Under the pieces are notes generated by a model, which had not been told where the DNA came from, searched no databases, and was given only the letters and a program-made list of their open reading frames with translations. Source: Alkalihalophilus pseudofirmus OF4 (GTDB lineage Bacteria; Bacillota; Bacilli; Bacillales; Bacillaceae_D). From it: DNA of 64,000 nucleotides. Shown here in pieces: positions 54,082-61,396 of the stretch (positions within the stretch are counted from its first letter, which is position 1; every line of letters starts with the position of its first letter). The DNA lies in the NCBI RefSeq assembly GCF_000005825.2, contig NC_013792.1, positions 221,223 through 285,222 on the forward strand, read 5' to 3'. The translations under genes and the position numbers were made by a program.

Positions 54082-54762
54082 ATGTACGAGCCTCAATACC
54101 TTTTTTATCATTTGAACTCAACTAATTATCAATCACAAATAAAGTATTGCCCAGGTGAAAGCTATAATACAAAGCTTCAGAATAAGAAATATACTTTGCA
54201 CCCACTTGATTTTAATTTTATAGAGTCAGTCGATGGGTTTAAAACTCGTTCTACGCGGATCTTTAATGGGCAAGCTCTATCCGCTTTGGAGTTAAACCTT
54301 TTGCTTAGAAATGTATATACACTTAATGTAAATACACCTTCTCCCGCACCGTCTGCTGGAGGGTTATACCCTTTAGAATTATACGTAATAGCTAATAATA
54401 TAAGTGAAGTAGAGAAAGGCATTTATCATTACAACAGACAGGGTACGGGGTTAACTTTTCTTCATGACTCGTACGACCTATCTTTTTTGCCACCTGTTAA
54501 TACCTTTGTAAAGGATGCTCCGCTAATAATAATCATGACTGCATCAATGGAGAAATTATACTCCAAATATGGAGAACGTGCTTATCGTTATGCGCTTATA
54601 GAGAGTGGTCATATCGGTCAAAATATATCTTTATACAGTTGGAAAAATAATTTAGGTTGCTGTGCAATAGGTGGCTTTTATGATGATGTTATAACTTCAC
54701 TATTAAAATTAGAAAACAATGAAATTCCTATATATATATATGCCATTGGAAAAGATACATAG
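54082..54762 (+). CDS. SagB-type FMN azoline dehydrogenase
   Basis: 226 residues. Nitroreductase-fold signatures: PSPAPSAGGLYPLELY (about 85-100), YGERAYRYALIESGHIGQN (about 163-181) and the C-terminal CAIGGFYDD. It oxidises azolines to aromatic azoles with FMN. It starts 12 nt after YcaO behind TAAGGTGG. The compact size is within the family range. Its presence predicts thiazoles, not only thiazolines, in the product. Confidence 0.9.
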   Translation: MYEPQYLFYHLNSTNYQSQIKYCPGESYNTKLQNKKYTLHPLDFNFIESVDGFKTRSTRIFNGQALSALELNLLLRNVYTLNVNTPSPAPSAGGLYPLELYVIANNISEVEKGIYHYNRQGTGLTFLHDSYDLSFLPPVNTFVKDAPLIIIMTASMEKLYSKYGERAYRYALIESGHIGQNISLYSWKNNLGCCAIGGFYDDVITSLLKLENNEIPIYIYAIGKDT

Positions 54763-54775
54763 AGGAGGGTTGATA

Positions 54776-55534
54776 ATGACAACGAAGACTACAGATAAGT
54801 ATTTTGATATCCTGAATATTAATCCCCAGCATTTTTCTAGTATAGATCTTTTAAATAACATAGTGTTTCAACATCAACAAACCATATGTTTCGAAACTGC
54901 TACTAAGATTAAAGACGGTGAAAAGTGTATACCCACAACTTTAGATAATTACTTGTCTCAAGTCACAAATATAGGTTATGGGGGTACATGTTTTGCAATG
55001 TCTTGGACTCTATTACATATTTTCGAAAATTTAGGTCACGAAGTAAGAATTCTATTTCTAGAGCCTGATCATTATGCAATTACCCTAGTTGTTGAAAATA
55101 TAGAATACTTTGTTGATGTTAGTTTTTGGGCCCCTCTATTTAAGATGTATCCACTTAGACAAAAATGGAGTGTTGAGCATCATGGCTTTACAATCACTTG
55201 GAACTATACAGAAAGCCATACACATTTAATGCGTAATGGTCATATAGCAAAAACGTGGAAGGGGCAATCTATTTCTTTACCTCAGTTTAAGGAGAGATGG
55301 ATTAAATCACATGATAATGACTCGTTCTTTAACAGTAATGTTTGTATAAATAGATGGATAGACAAGGATCATTTCGCAATGTGTATAAATAATAATTTCT
55401 CAATCCAACGAGGTAATAAGTTTATAGAACAGAAAGAACTAAAGGACGACGATCTAAAAAGAGTCCTTTCTAGTGTTTTTAACGTAGACCCAAGTATCTT
55501 CTTAGAATCTCTTGAAATAGTAAAGAGTAAATAG
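54776..55534 (+). CDS. Arylamine N-acetyltransferase-like enzyme in the RiPP operon
   Basis: 252 residues from ATG 54776 (AGAGGAGGG). The NAT catalytic triad is visible in order: Cys72 in GYGGTCFAM, His99 in PDHYAITL and Asp114 in YFVDVSFW. NATs transfer acetyl from acetyl-CoA to arylamines or hydrazines through the Cys. In this operon it could cap the N-terminus or another amine of the azole peptide. GNAT-type acetylation is known in goadsporin, but a NAT-fold enzyme would be a different solution. The triad is visible; the substrate is inferred. Confidence 0.78.
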   Translation: MTTKTTDKYFDILNINPQHFSSIDLLNNIVFQHQQTICFETATKIKDGEKCIPTTLDNYLSQVTNIGYGGTCFAMSWTLLHIFENLGHEVRILFLEPDHYAITLVVENIEYFVDVSFWAPLFKMYPLRQKWSVEHHGFTITWNYTESHTHLMRNGHIAKTWKGQSISLPQFKERWIKSHDNDSFFNSNVCINRWIDKDHFAMCINNNFSIQRGNKFIEQKELKDDDLKRVLSSVFNVDPSIFLESLEIVKSK

Positions 55535-55545
55535 GGGGGATACAC

Positions 55546-56343
55546 GTGGCAGTTAACATTTTAGATACTAAACATATTTTTGTTGGATTGATAAAAGGAA
55601 GTCAAGATATGAACTTAGAGGATAACATTAATAAATGCCAGCTAGATTATAGCTATCAAGAACTCCTAGCATTTGGTTTGGTTAATGAAAATGTCAGCCT
55701 TCCTTATTTGAGAGAGTATATAGATTTTCTTGATACATTAAATATTGAAGGAATAATTAAAAAGGCAATTAACATAGTTGCTACACATACTAAAGCTATA
55801 CAAACTAACATCGTTATTTTACCATTAGACCCTCAAAATCAGTTCTACATACATTACATGGGGGGGATTGTTGCTCATACCAATGGAGCCAATACTATTT
55901 ATATCTATTTATCCCCTAGTAATAAGCTGAAATCTTTTGTGAATAGGCTTGAGTCAATAATTGTACACGAGTATCAACACATATTAAGAAATTATCATTC
56001 TTCGCCTAATGCAACACTTTTAGATGTACTTATAGATGAAGGATTATCTGAGCTTTTTGTAAAAGTACTGTTGGGTGAGGATCGATTAGGAGCTTGGGCT
56101 AAATGGAATTCAAACAATATCATTAAAAAGAATAAAGAATTAATTGAAGAGTACCTTTATACAACAAATCCTCACACGATTAGAACGATCATGAATGGGT
56201 CCGAGGAGTTAGGTATCCCATTATGGTTGGGCTACAGTGTGGGGTTCTCAATTTTAGACTTTCATTGGCTAAATAAAAATAATGATTTAAATGCTTTAGT
56301 GAAAATGAAGGCAGAAGAAATATATAACCACGATAGCTTTTAG
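55546..56343 (+). CDS. DUF2268-type zinc metallopeptidase
   Basis: 265 residues, GTG start behind TAGGGGGGA. Zinc motif HEYQH (H141, E142, H145) with a downstream DEGLSE (about 164) as third-ligand/glu-zincin helix, as in Bacillus YjaZ-like DUF2268 proteins. It has no clear signal peptide, so it probably works in the cytosol, where it is the obvious candidate to remove the precursor leader. Immunity by proteolysis is an alternative. Confidence 0.75.
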   Translation: MAVNILDTKHIFVGLIKGSQDMNLEDNINKCQLDYSYQELLAFGLVNENVSLPYLREYIDFLDTLNIEGIIKKAINIVATHTKAIQTNIVILPLDPQNQFYIHYMGGIVAHTNGANTIYIYLSPSNKLKSFVNRLESIIVHEYQHILRNYHSSPNATLLDVLIDEGLSELFVKVLLGEDRLGAWAKWNSNNIIKKNKELIEEYLYTTNPHTIRTIMNGSEELGIPLWLGYSVGFSILDFHWLNKNNDLNALVKMKAEEIYNHDSF

Positions 56344-56369
56344 TTCAAATTATAAGAATGGGGGATAAT

Positions 56370-57635
56370 ATGTCTAAGGAAAAAAATGAGGTAGTGAAAA
56401 TCTGGAGAGAATATCCTGCATTTAGAGATATACAATTCTCTACCATTCTAACAAGCTTTTTTACATGGAGCTCTTTTATTGCTATGTTAGTTCTTTTAGC
56501 CTCAATCACAGAGACAGGTATTCAATTTGGTACATTGTGGGCTGTAAGCGGTCTAGCTCCTATTTTGTTTAGTTTGTATCTAGGAGTTTGGGTTGATCGA
56601 TTGGATGTTAGAAAAAGTATTATAGCAGCTGAAATAATTAAGTCTGTCCTTTTTTTGGGGTTTATCATCATACCTTTCATAGATAATATGTTTGTTGCAT
56701 GGTCTATTTTTATGGTTATCAGATTAGGCACTGGTACATTAAATTCCTTTACTAGCGCCGCCAAACAAGTAGCTATACCTTCAATTGTAAAAAAAGACGA
56801 TCTTATAGTTGCAAATTCCTTAAACTATACGATAACTAGCACAGTAAGGTTAAGTGGTGCAGCAGCAGGCGGTCTTATTGTCACATTTGTAGGGATACAT
56901 GCCGCTTACTTCTTAACTGCTCTTTCGTTTATAGTATCGGCTTGGTTAATATTTAGAAACACTTGGAAGACTGAGGAGCATGCTGAAAATAAAGAAAGAA
57001 ACTTTAAACGTGAATTTGCTGAAGGTCTAACATTCGCAATGAAAAATGTTAATGTATTACTAATATTAGTTGCTGCTCTAACCATCGGAACAATTATTGG
57101 GAGTTATAACCTAATGTTAGAACGTTTTAATTCTCAGGTTTATAACTTTGCCACTTACGGGATTAGTTTACTATATTTAGCAGAAGGTCTTGTATCAGTC
57201 ATACTGGGATATTGGATAGCAAAGAATAAGTTTTTACTAACCAAAACCCATATATATGGTATTTTTTATAGCTTAATAGGGGTTTCATGGATGGCATTCG
57301 GTTTTACAACGAATATAATCTATGGAATTCTAGTATTGATATTCTTCGGTATGTTTTGTTCGGTTGTGGTGCCCTATGAACGTACGAAAATTCAAATGGA
57401 AGTTCCCCCTCATTTACGAGGTAAGATATTTAGTTTATGGGGGACCCTTACATTAGCTGCCATTCAATTAGGTGCACTAATTACAGGCTTTATTATTGAT
57501 TTAATTGGTTTAACATACGTACCAATTATTACAGGGTTTATGCAAGTTATTTTCGGCCTTACATTTCTAACAGTGCTCTTACGTAAAAAAAATATAGATA
57601 CCAATAAGAAAGTGAGTTCAGTTGGTATGAGATAA
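56370..57635 (+). CDS. MFS exporter of the RiPP operon
   Basis: 421 residues from ATG 56370 (TGGGGGATA). About 12 membrane helices. MFS signatures include LGVWVDRLDVRK (motif A between helices 2 and 3). The family resembles the enterobactin exporter/MFS_3 type of transporters. As the last gene of the operon it probably exports the product and gives self-protection. There is no ABC transporter in the operon. Confidence 0.85.
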   Translation: MSKEKNEVVKIWREYPAFRDIQFSTILTSFFTWSSFIAMLVLLASITETGIQFGTLWAVSGLAPILFSLYLGVWVDRLDVRKSIIAAEIIKSVLFLGFIIIPFIDNMFVAWSIFMVIRLGTGTLNSFTSAAKQVAIPSIVKKDDLIVANSLNYTITSTVRLSGAAAGGLIVTFVGIHAAYFLTALSFIVSAWLIFRNTWKTEEHAENKERNFKREFAEGLTFAMKNVNVLLILVAALTIGTIIGSYNLMLERFNSQVYNFATYGISLLYLAEGLVSVILGYWIAKNKFLLTKTHIYGIFYSLIGVSWMAFGFTTNIIYGILVLIFFGMFCSVVVPYERTKIQMEVPPHLRGKIFSLWGTLTLAAIQLGALITGFIIDLIGLTYVPIITGFMQVIFGLTFLTVLLRKKNIDTNKKVSSVGMR

Positions 57636-57721
57636 AATATACTCTTTAATTAATTAGGAATGATTAACCATGCAGCCAAAAAGTGCCTTACAAATTCTTT
57701 TGCATGTATCAGGTAGACCGA

Positions 57722-57768
57722 AATAACTTCACCCTTTATAATTGAACTATAAAGTTATTATTTTATTT
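57722..57768 (+). terminator. Probable terminator of the RiPP operon
   Basis: AATAACTT..AAGTTATT (57722-57759), with an alternative inner stem CTTTATA/TATAAAG, followed by a T-rich stretch about 90-130 nt past the MFS stop. Confidence 0.5.
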
Positions 57769-57812
57769 ATTTTGTCTAGTTTTCCCAAGCGGGAAAATCT
57801 GTCATTGTTTAC

Positions 57813-57865
57813 AAACGCTCTAAGAGTGATCGTGTATTTGTCGATCTCTTTTAGAGCGTTTTTTG
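57813..57865 (+). promoter_or_regulatory. Leader hairpin of the 57950 gene
   Basis: AAACGCTCTAAGAGTGATCG pairs with CGATCTCTTTTAGAGCGTTT (57842-57861), two internal mismatches, then TTTT. AGAGTGATCGT is shared with the holA leader at 33487. It ends 85 nt before the gene. Confidence 0.65.
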
Positions 57866-57949
57866 TTGTGTAAGAGAGTGAGGCAAAGAAACTTTGACAT
57901 TTTTCAAAAAGCATTTCAGCTAAATTTTTTCAAAAGGAGTTAATGACTA

Positions 57950-58375
57950 ATGGAGTATTTTAAGAACAGAAGGGTAGAAGTGGGAATGTTCGTAGACGTC
58001 TACTTCAACATACATCATGAAGGATATTCTATACGTTGTAGTAGGACGAAAAAGGTGCTTGCTCGATGCAATAGTGTCCGTTTGAAAGATGGTGAATTTC
58101 GCGTAAGTGAAAAGGGAAGACAAAAGGTGTTAGCATCGAGAAGAAAAGCCGTTCATGCGTATATTAAAGGAACGTTCATAGCCGCAGATGAAACCATGCT
58201 GGATAATCCTCAAATGACACAATCGGTGTATTATAACCCTTATAAAACAGAGCTATTTACAGACGTCCGTTCCGGCAAACCAATGAAGAGAGCAGAAGAA
58301 GTTTTTTGTTATGGCAGAGTAGCCTATGTAAGAGATAACCCTATACAACAGGAAGATCAACCCACACTTTTTTAG
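57950..58375 (+). CDS. Hypothetical basic plasmid protein, 141 residues
   Basis: ATG 57950 behind AAAAGGAG. A small beta-rich, basic protein (VEVGMFVDVYFNIHHEGYSIRC; KKVLARCNSVRL; GRQKVLASRRKAV). No family is recognised. Its basic patches would suit nucleic-acid binding. A convergent peptide gene and shared hairpin lie downstream. Confidence 0.6.
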   Translation: MEYFKNRRVEVGMFVDVYFNIHHEGYSIRCSRTKKVLARCNSVRLKDGEFRVSEKGRQKVLASRRKAVHAYIKGTFIAADETMLDNPQMTQSVYYNPYKTELFTDVRSGKPMKRAEEVFCYGRVAYVRDNPIQQEDQPTLF

Positions 58376-58401
58376 TACAGATAAAAATAGTTGAAAGCAG
58401 T

Positions 58402-58446
58402 AAAACTAAGCCACCTTATCAGAAGTAGATAGGGTGGCTTAGTTTA
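58402..58446. terminator. Bidirectional terminator between convergent genes
   Basis: TAAAACTAAGCCACCTT (58402) pairs with AGGGTGGCTTAGTTTA (58431-58446). T-rich flanks exist in both directions, 26 nt past the plus-strand gene and 16 nt past the minus-strand peptide. Confidence 0.75.
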
Positions 58447-58461
58447 TTAATATAGTTAAAA

Positions 58462-58560
58462 TTATTTCTTATTTCGTTTGAATTTCACAATAGGCTTCTT
58501 TTTAATGCTTTGTACTAACTTCTTTAATTCAGCAGCTTCTTCTTTAGTAACACCCTTCAT
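58462..58560 (-). CDS. Small basic peptide, 32 residues
   Basis: Minus-strand frame from ATG 58560 behind GAGGAGG (8 nt). It starts MKGVTKEEAAELKKLVQSIK and ends in a Lys/Arg-rich tail. Helical and cationic. A small DNA- or RNA-binding or regulatory peptide is possible, but no family is known to me. Confidence 0.55.
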   Translation of the reverse strand: MKGVTKEEAAELKKLVQSIKKKPIVKFKRNKK

Positions 58561-58727
58561 TATCATTTCCTCCTCAGCCCTTGATTCATTAAAAGCCATT
58601 ATAGACGAATTTATTACTTTTTATACATACCCTCCTACTCTACCGCATACTTATTACCAAACGACCAAATGACCTAATAACCCAAACATATTCATACATT
58701 TTTTCAAAAGAAGAGGGGGAAGAGTGG

Positions 58728-59204
58728 GTGAGAAGATTTGAACTGGATTTTGAACGCACAAAGACGTCTAACCAAAAGAAGTTCCACGTACAAGGTTTAA
58801 CTACTGGTTCAGATGAACCGATTCAAGAAGACCATCTAAAAAGTACTCAAACGGCTAAACCTAAACGAAAAATAAGAAGTGATAAAAAAATAGACATAAA
58901 AGTGCCCATTACTATAGAGCAAAAACAAAAATTAAAAATTTTAGCTCGCTTAGAAAGCGTAAAAACAAATGAAAGAGTCTCAATCACACAAATGGCATCT
59001 ATGCTTGTCCAAGAAGGTCTAGTTCAATATGAGTCATTTCCTGAGAACACCTATGATGCTAGTCTAAACACCATTCACGTAAAACTAACTAGCTTTTATG
59101 CAGAGCAATTATTTAATTTTGAACTGGAATGGGACGTCAGCAAAAGAGAGGCCGCAGCCAAAATTCTTAGCTATATTTTAGGAAAGAGTGAAGTAAATGA
59201 ATAA
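58728..59204 (+). CDS. Putative plasmid DNA-binding protein, 158 residues
   Basis: GTG start behind AGAGGGGGA. The first 55 residues are polar and disordered. Then comes KIDIKVPITIEQKQKLKILA..VSITQMASMLVQEG, the pattern of a ribbon-helix-helix domain (about 58-105). The following 50 residues repeat a similar layout (NTIHVKLTSFYAEQLFNFE). It overlaps the next gene by 8 nt. A partition or copy-control adaptor role is plausible. Confidence 0.6.
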   Translation: MRRFELDFERTKTSNQKKFHVQGLTTGSDEPIQEDHLKSTQTAKPKRKIRSDKKIDIKVPITIEQKQKLKILARLESVKTNERVSITQMASMLVQEGLVQYESFPENTYDASLNTIHVKLTSFYAEQLFNFELEWDVSKREAAAKILSYILGKSEVNE

Positions 59205-59772
59205 GAAATACAGTGAAGTGGATTTACTTGGCTTAAAAAGGCATTTACAATCAGGTCGATCTTCTTTCCTTTACAAATTTAGGTACAGGAGATTTTTCTC
59301 AAGGGAAGTTACATTCTCGTTAAGGCTGCCTTCGACCTACCTAGACCGTGGGGAGATACTTTGTGAAGATATTGAACGTCTAATTGAGGAAGAGGTTGAA
59401 ATTGAGCATTTATTAAGTATGATTCTTTTAGATTTCTTAAAGAAAATGAGCAAACTAGGGGCGATGGCTGCCTTTCAATACTTAGTAGATCGATACTCTA
59501 AAGTACTTCGAATCGCGCATTATAAAGGGGAGGAAGAAGAGTTTGAACTTATTCAGAAACCTCGGGAGCCCTTTGAAACATGCGAGGTAACACTTCATCA
59601 TAACGTGGCATACCGTTTAGAGCTATTTTTGGCCGAGTTAGATCATACATTTGCCCATGAGATGACTGTAGAAAAGTTAATTGAGATCGTGTATTGCCAT
59701 ATGATAGAGACCGTTAAGACAGATGGGGGAGCTACATTCACCAAAGCATTTATCAAGTACCTCAAGACGTAA
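59197..59772 (+). CDS. Hypothetical partner of the RHH protein, 191 residues
   Basis: Starts inside the preceding gene. It contains two segments of similar design: EVTFSLRLPSTYLDRG..DIERLIEEEVEIEHLL and EVTLHHNVAYRLELFL..MTVEKLIEIVYCHM, each beta strand plus two helices, as in ribbon-helix-helix folds. It may be a tandem RHH. Co-translated with its neighbour, it probably acts in the same complex. Confidence 0.6.
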   Translation: MNKKYSEVDLLGLKRHLQSGRSSFLYKFRYRRFFSREVTFSLRLPSTYLDRGEILCEDIERLIEEEVEIEHLLSMILLDFLKKMSKLGAMAAFQYLVDRYSKVLRIAHYKGEEEEFELIQKPREPFETCEVTLHHNVAYRLELFLAELDHTFAHEMTVEKLIEIVYCHMIETVKTDGGATFTKAFIKYLKT

Positions 59773-59873
59773 GGCACAAAAGAGGGAACTCTTGCCATGT
59801 TATGTTAAAATAAAGTATACAATTGCATAGCAGGGTGGGTGGTCGAGCCTCCATAAAGGAGGTGAGGCTAAAA

Positions 59874-59972
59874 ATGGTTACAATAGACGTAGCAATGCTT
59901 ACAGTTGCTTTCGCAAGCTTAATTTTGTCGTTTCTCATGGTTGTAATCATGATAATAAACACAAAAAAGTAA
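59874..59972 (+). CDS. Holin-like type I toxin peptide, 32 residues
   Basis: ATG 59874 behind AAAGGAGGTGAGG. The product MVTIDVAMLTVAFASL continues as one hydrophobic helix and ends in NTKK. This plan matches the small hydrophobic type I toxins of Bacillus (TxpA/BsrG-like, Hol-Tox). A promoter (TTGCCA, 18 nt, TATACA) lies near 59790-59820. The stop codon is inside a bidirectional terminator, and a minus-strand promoter faces it, as expected for an antisense antitoxin. Confidence 0.75.
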   Translation: MVTIDVAMLTVAFASLILSFLMVVIMIINTKK

Positions 59973-60133
59973 TCCACCCTGTGCTTGCCGGCTAAGGTGG
60001 ATTACTTTCAACAAAACCAATGCCGACCGCTAATTCTGCGGGTCAAGCAATTGTATAGAGTCGAGTGTAGGTAGCACTCGGCTTTTCTTATTATATGCAA
60101 TTATAGTTTATTTAATAATCTACTTTTATTATA
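59968..60133 (-). ncRNA. Candidate antisense RNA antitoxin
   Basis: Minus-strand promoter TTTACA (60157-60152), 18-nt spacer, TATAAT (60133-60128). The RNA would run leftward from about 60121 and end at the shared hairpin AGTAATCCACC/GGTGGATTACT (59968-60006), giving about 150 nt that overlap the 3' end of the toxin mRNA. Promoter and terminator are visible; the transcript is inferred. Confidence 0.6.
60058..60088 (+). terminator. Hairpin with T-tail downstream of the toxin
   Basis: GTCGAGTG (60060-60067) pairs with CACTCGGC (60075-60082), followed by TTTTCTT. Probably the distal terminator of the toxin mRNA. Confidence 0.65.
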
Positions 60134-60171
60134 TAGCAGACGATGATGAAATGTAAACTCAGTTGTTCCAA

Positions 60172-60345
60172 TTAGCTTAATAGGGATTTAACTTTAAGCT
60201 GTGAATTTAGAAACTGATCCAGACTTTGACTACACTCTATTGTGTCTGGATGAGTTAACCCTTTTTCCATACCTAGTTTTATCATTTTAAAGCGGAGCTC
60301 ATTTATAACATTATTTAAGTCATCAGGTTTGTTAACGCTTTTCAA
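60172..60345 (-). CDS. Spo0E-like aspartyl-phosphate phosphatase, 57 residues
   Basis: TTG start at 60345 behind AAGGAGG. The family signature is clear: an N-terminal helix (INELRFKMIKLGMEKGL), a turn with HPDTI and then CSQSLDQFLN, matching SQELD of Spo0E-type phosphatases. These proteins dephosphorylate Spo0A~P and delay sporulation. A plasmid copy could let the element influence host sporulation timing. The motif is visible; phosphatase activity is inferred. Confidence 0.8.
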   Translation of the reverse strand: MKSVNKPDDLNNVINELRFKMIKLGMEKGLTHPDTIECSQSLDQFLNSQLKVKSLLS

Positions 60346-60525
60346 AGTTTTTCCTCCTTAAAAGACCACTACACTTTTAATCATCGGTCCTTTTAACAAG
60401 AATTTATATACACGCATCTTATTTACCGTAACTTTTAGCATATATTATTTCATATTAAAAGAGAAAAAATGAACATTTCCCTTATTAATGATACAATATT
60501 ACTATAAAATAATAGGGGGAAAAAA

Positions 60526-60997
60526 ATGAATAAGAGCAAGTTTAAAAGATTTGGGTTGTTTATCGTGGGAAGGTAGCACACGTTCTGTCTTAATTGGGAA
60601 TAAAAGCATGGTCGAGACAACAGATTTATTAGGGCTTTCTGCTACAGATATTATCAAAGGAAGTTACGGTAGTGTAGATGTTTCAAATAACATTACGATA
60701 AAGGGGCAGAGTCATAGTGGTTTAGTAATGAGATCAGGAGGTGAACATTTAACTATAAAATATCGTCTTAATAAAGCATATGAAGAATTTTCTACCTCTT
60801 TGATGGCAAGTGAAACGTTACATGTCACCATTGTTGGAGATGGAACACCACTATGGCAAGGTCATGTGCTTTCAAATTCTAATCCTGTAGATATTAATAT
60901 TAGTACAAAAAACGTTCAGAACCTAGAGTTCAGAATAGACCATGACACTAGCTTTAGCAGAACTGCTTACTTTATTAATCCTTTGTTAAGTAAATAA
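60526..60997 (+). pseudogene. Exported NPCBM-like protein with a broken signal sequence
   Basis: ATG 60526 behind TAGGGGGA gives MNKSKFKRFGLFIVG and stops at 60574. The next frame (from about 60551) runs 148 residues: IKGSYGSVDVSNNITIKGQ and, later, YEEFSTSLMASETLHVTIVGDGTPLWQG, the pattern of NPCBM carbohydrate-binding domains. A frameshift or small deletion has removed the hydrophobic part of the signal peptide, so export is probably lost. Confidence 0.6.
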
Positions 60998-61042
60998 TCG
61001 CTTGTTAATAATATATGGGCGATAAAAGAAGTGATTTAGCAA

Positions 61043-61259
61043 TTAACGAGTTCCGTTACTGGGGAGAAATCTTTAAATAAAAACCTAATTGAGGACATCA
61101 TTCGCATATGAATTGGTGCCCTCTTTTTTGTTGTTGTATCAATGATTTGAAGAATTTAACATACTAATTAGCACATCAATGCTAAAACAAAACTAATAAA
61201 AGTGAATGGAAATTATATTTAATATTATAGAGGCAGTTTGTGAAGTGTTGTTCTTAAAC
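61043..61259 (+). repeat. Long dispersed repeat, copy 2 (inverted pair with 33031-33316)
   Basis: Includes a terminator-like hairpin GAGGAC..GTGCCCTC with six T (61090-61131), which could end the NPCBM-like transcript. The rest of 60998-61396 has no gene. Confidence 0.7.
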
Positions 61260-61396
61260 GAAACCAGCTAATAGTTTGTCAATATTTTTCAATAAAAAAG
61301 TAAAAATACAAATGATATACTAAAAATGAGTGCACTAAATAACCTACCATTTCTCAACATATGGAAGGTTCTGGACTATTTAGATAGACGTAGTGA

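Noticed and set aside
58478..58672. 64-codon plus-strand frame
   Set aside because: It is antisense to the minus-strand 32-residue peptide, which has the better ribosome site and terminator.
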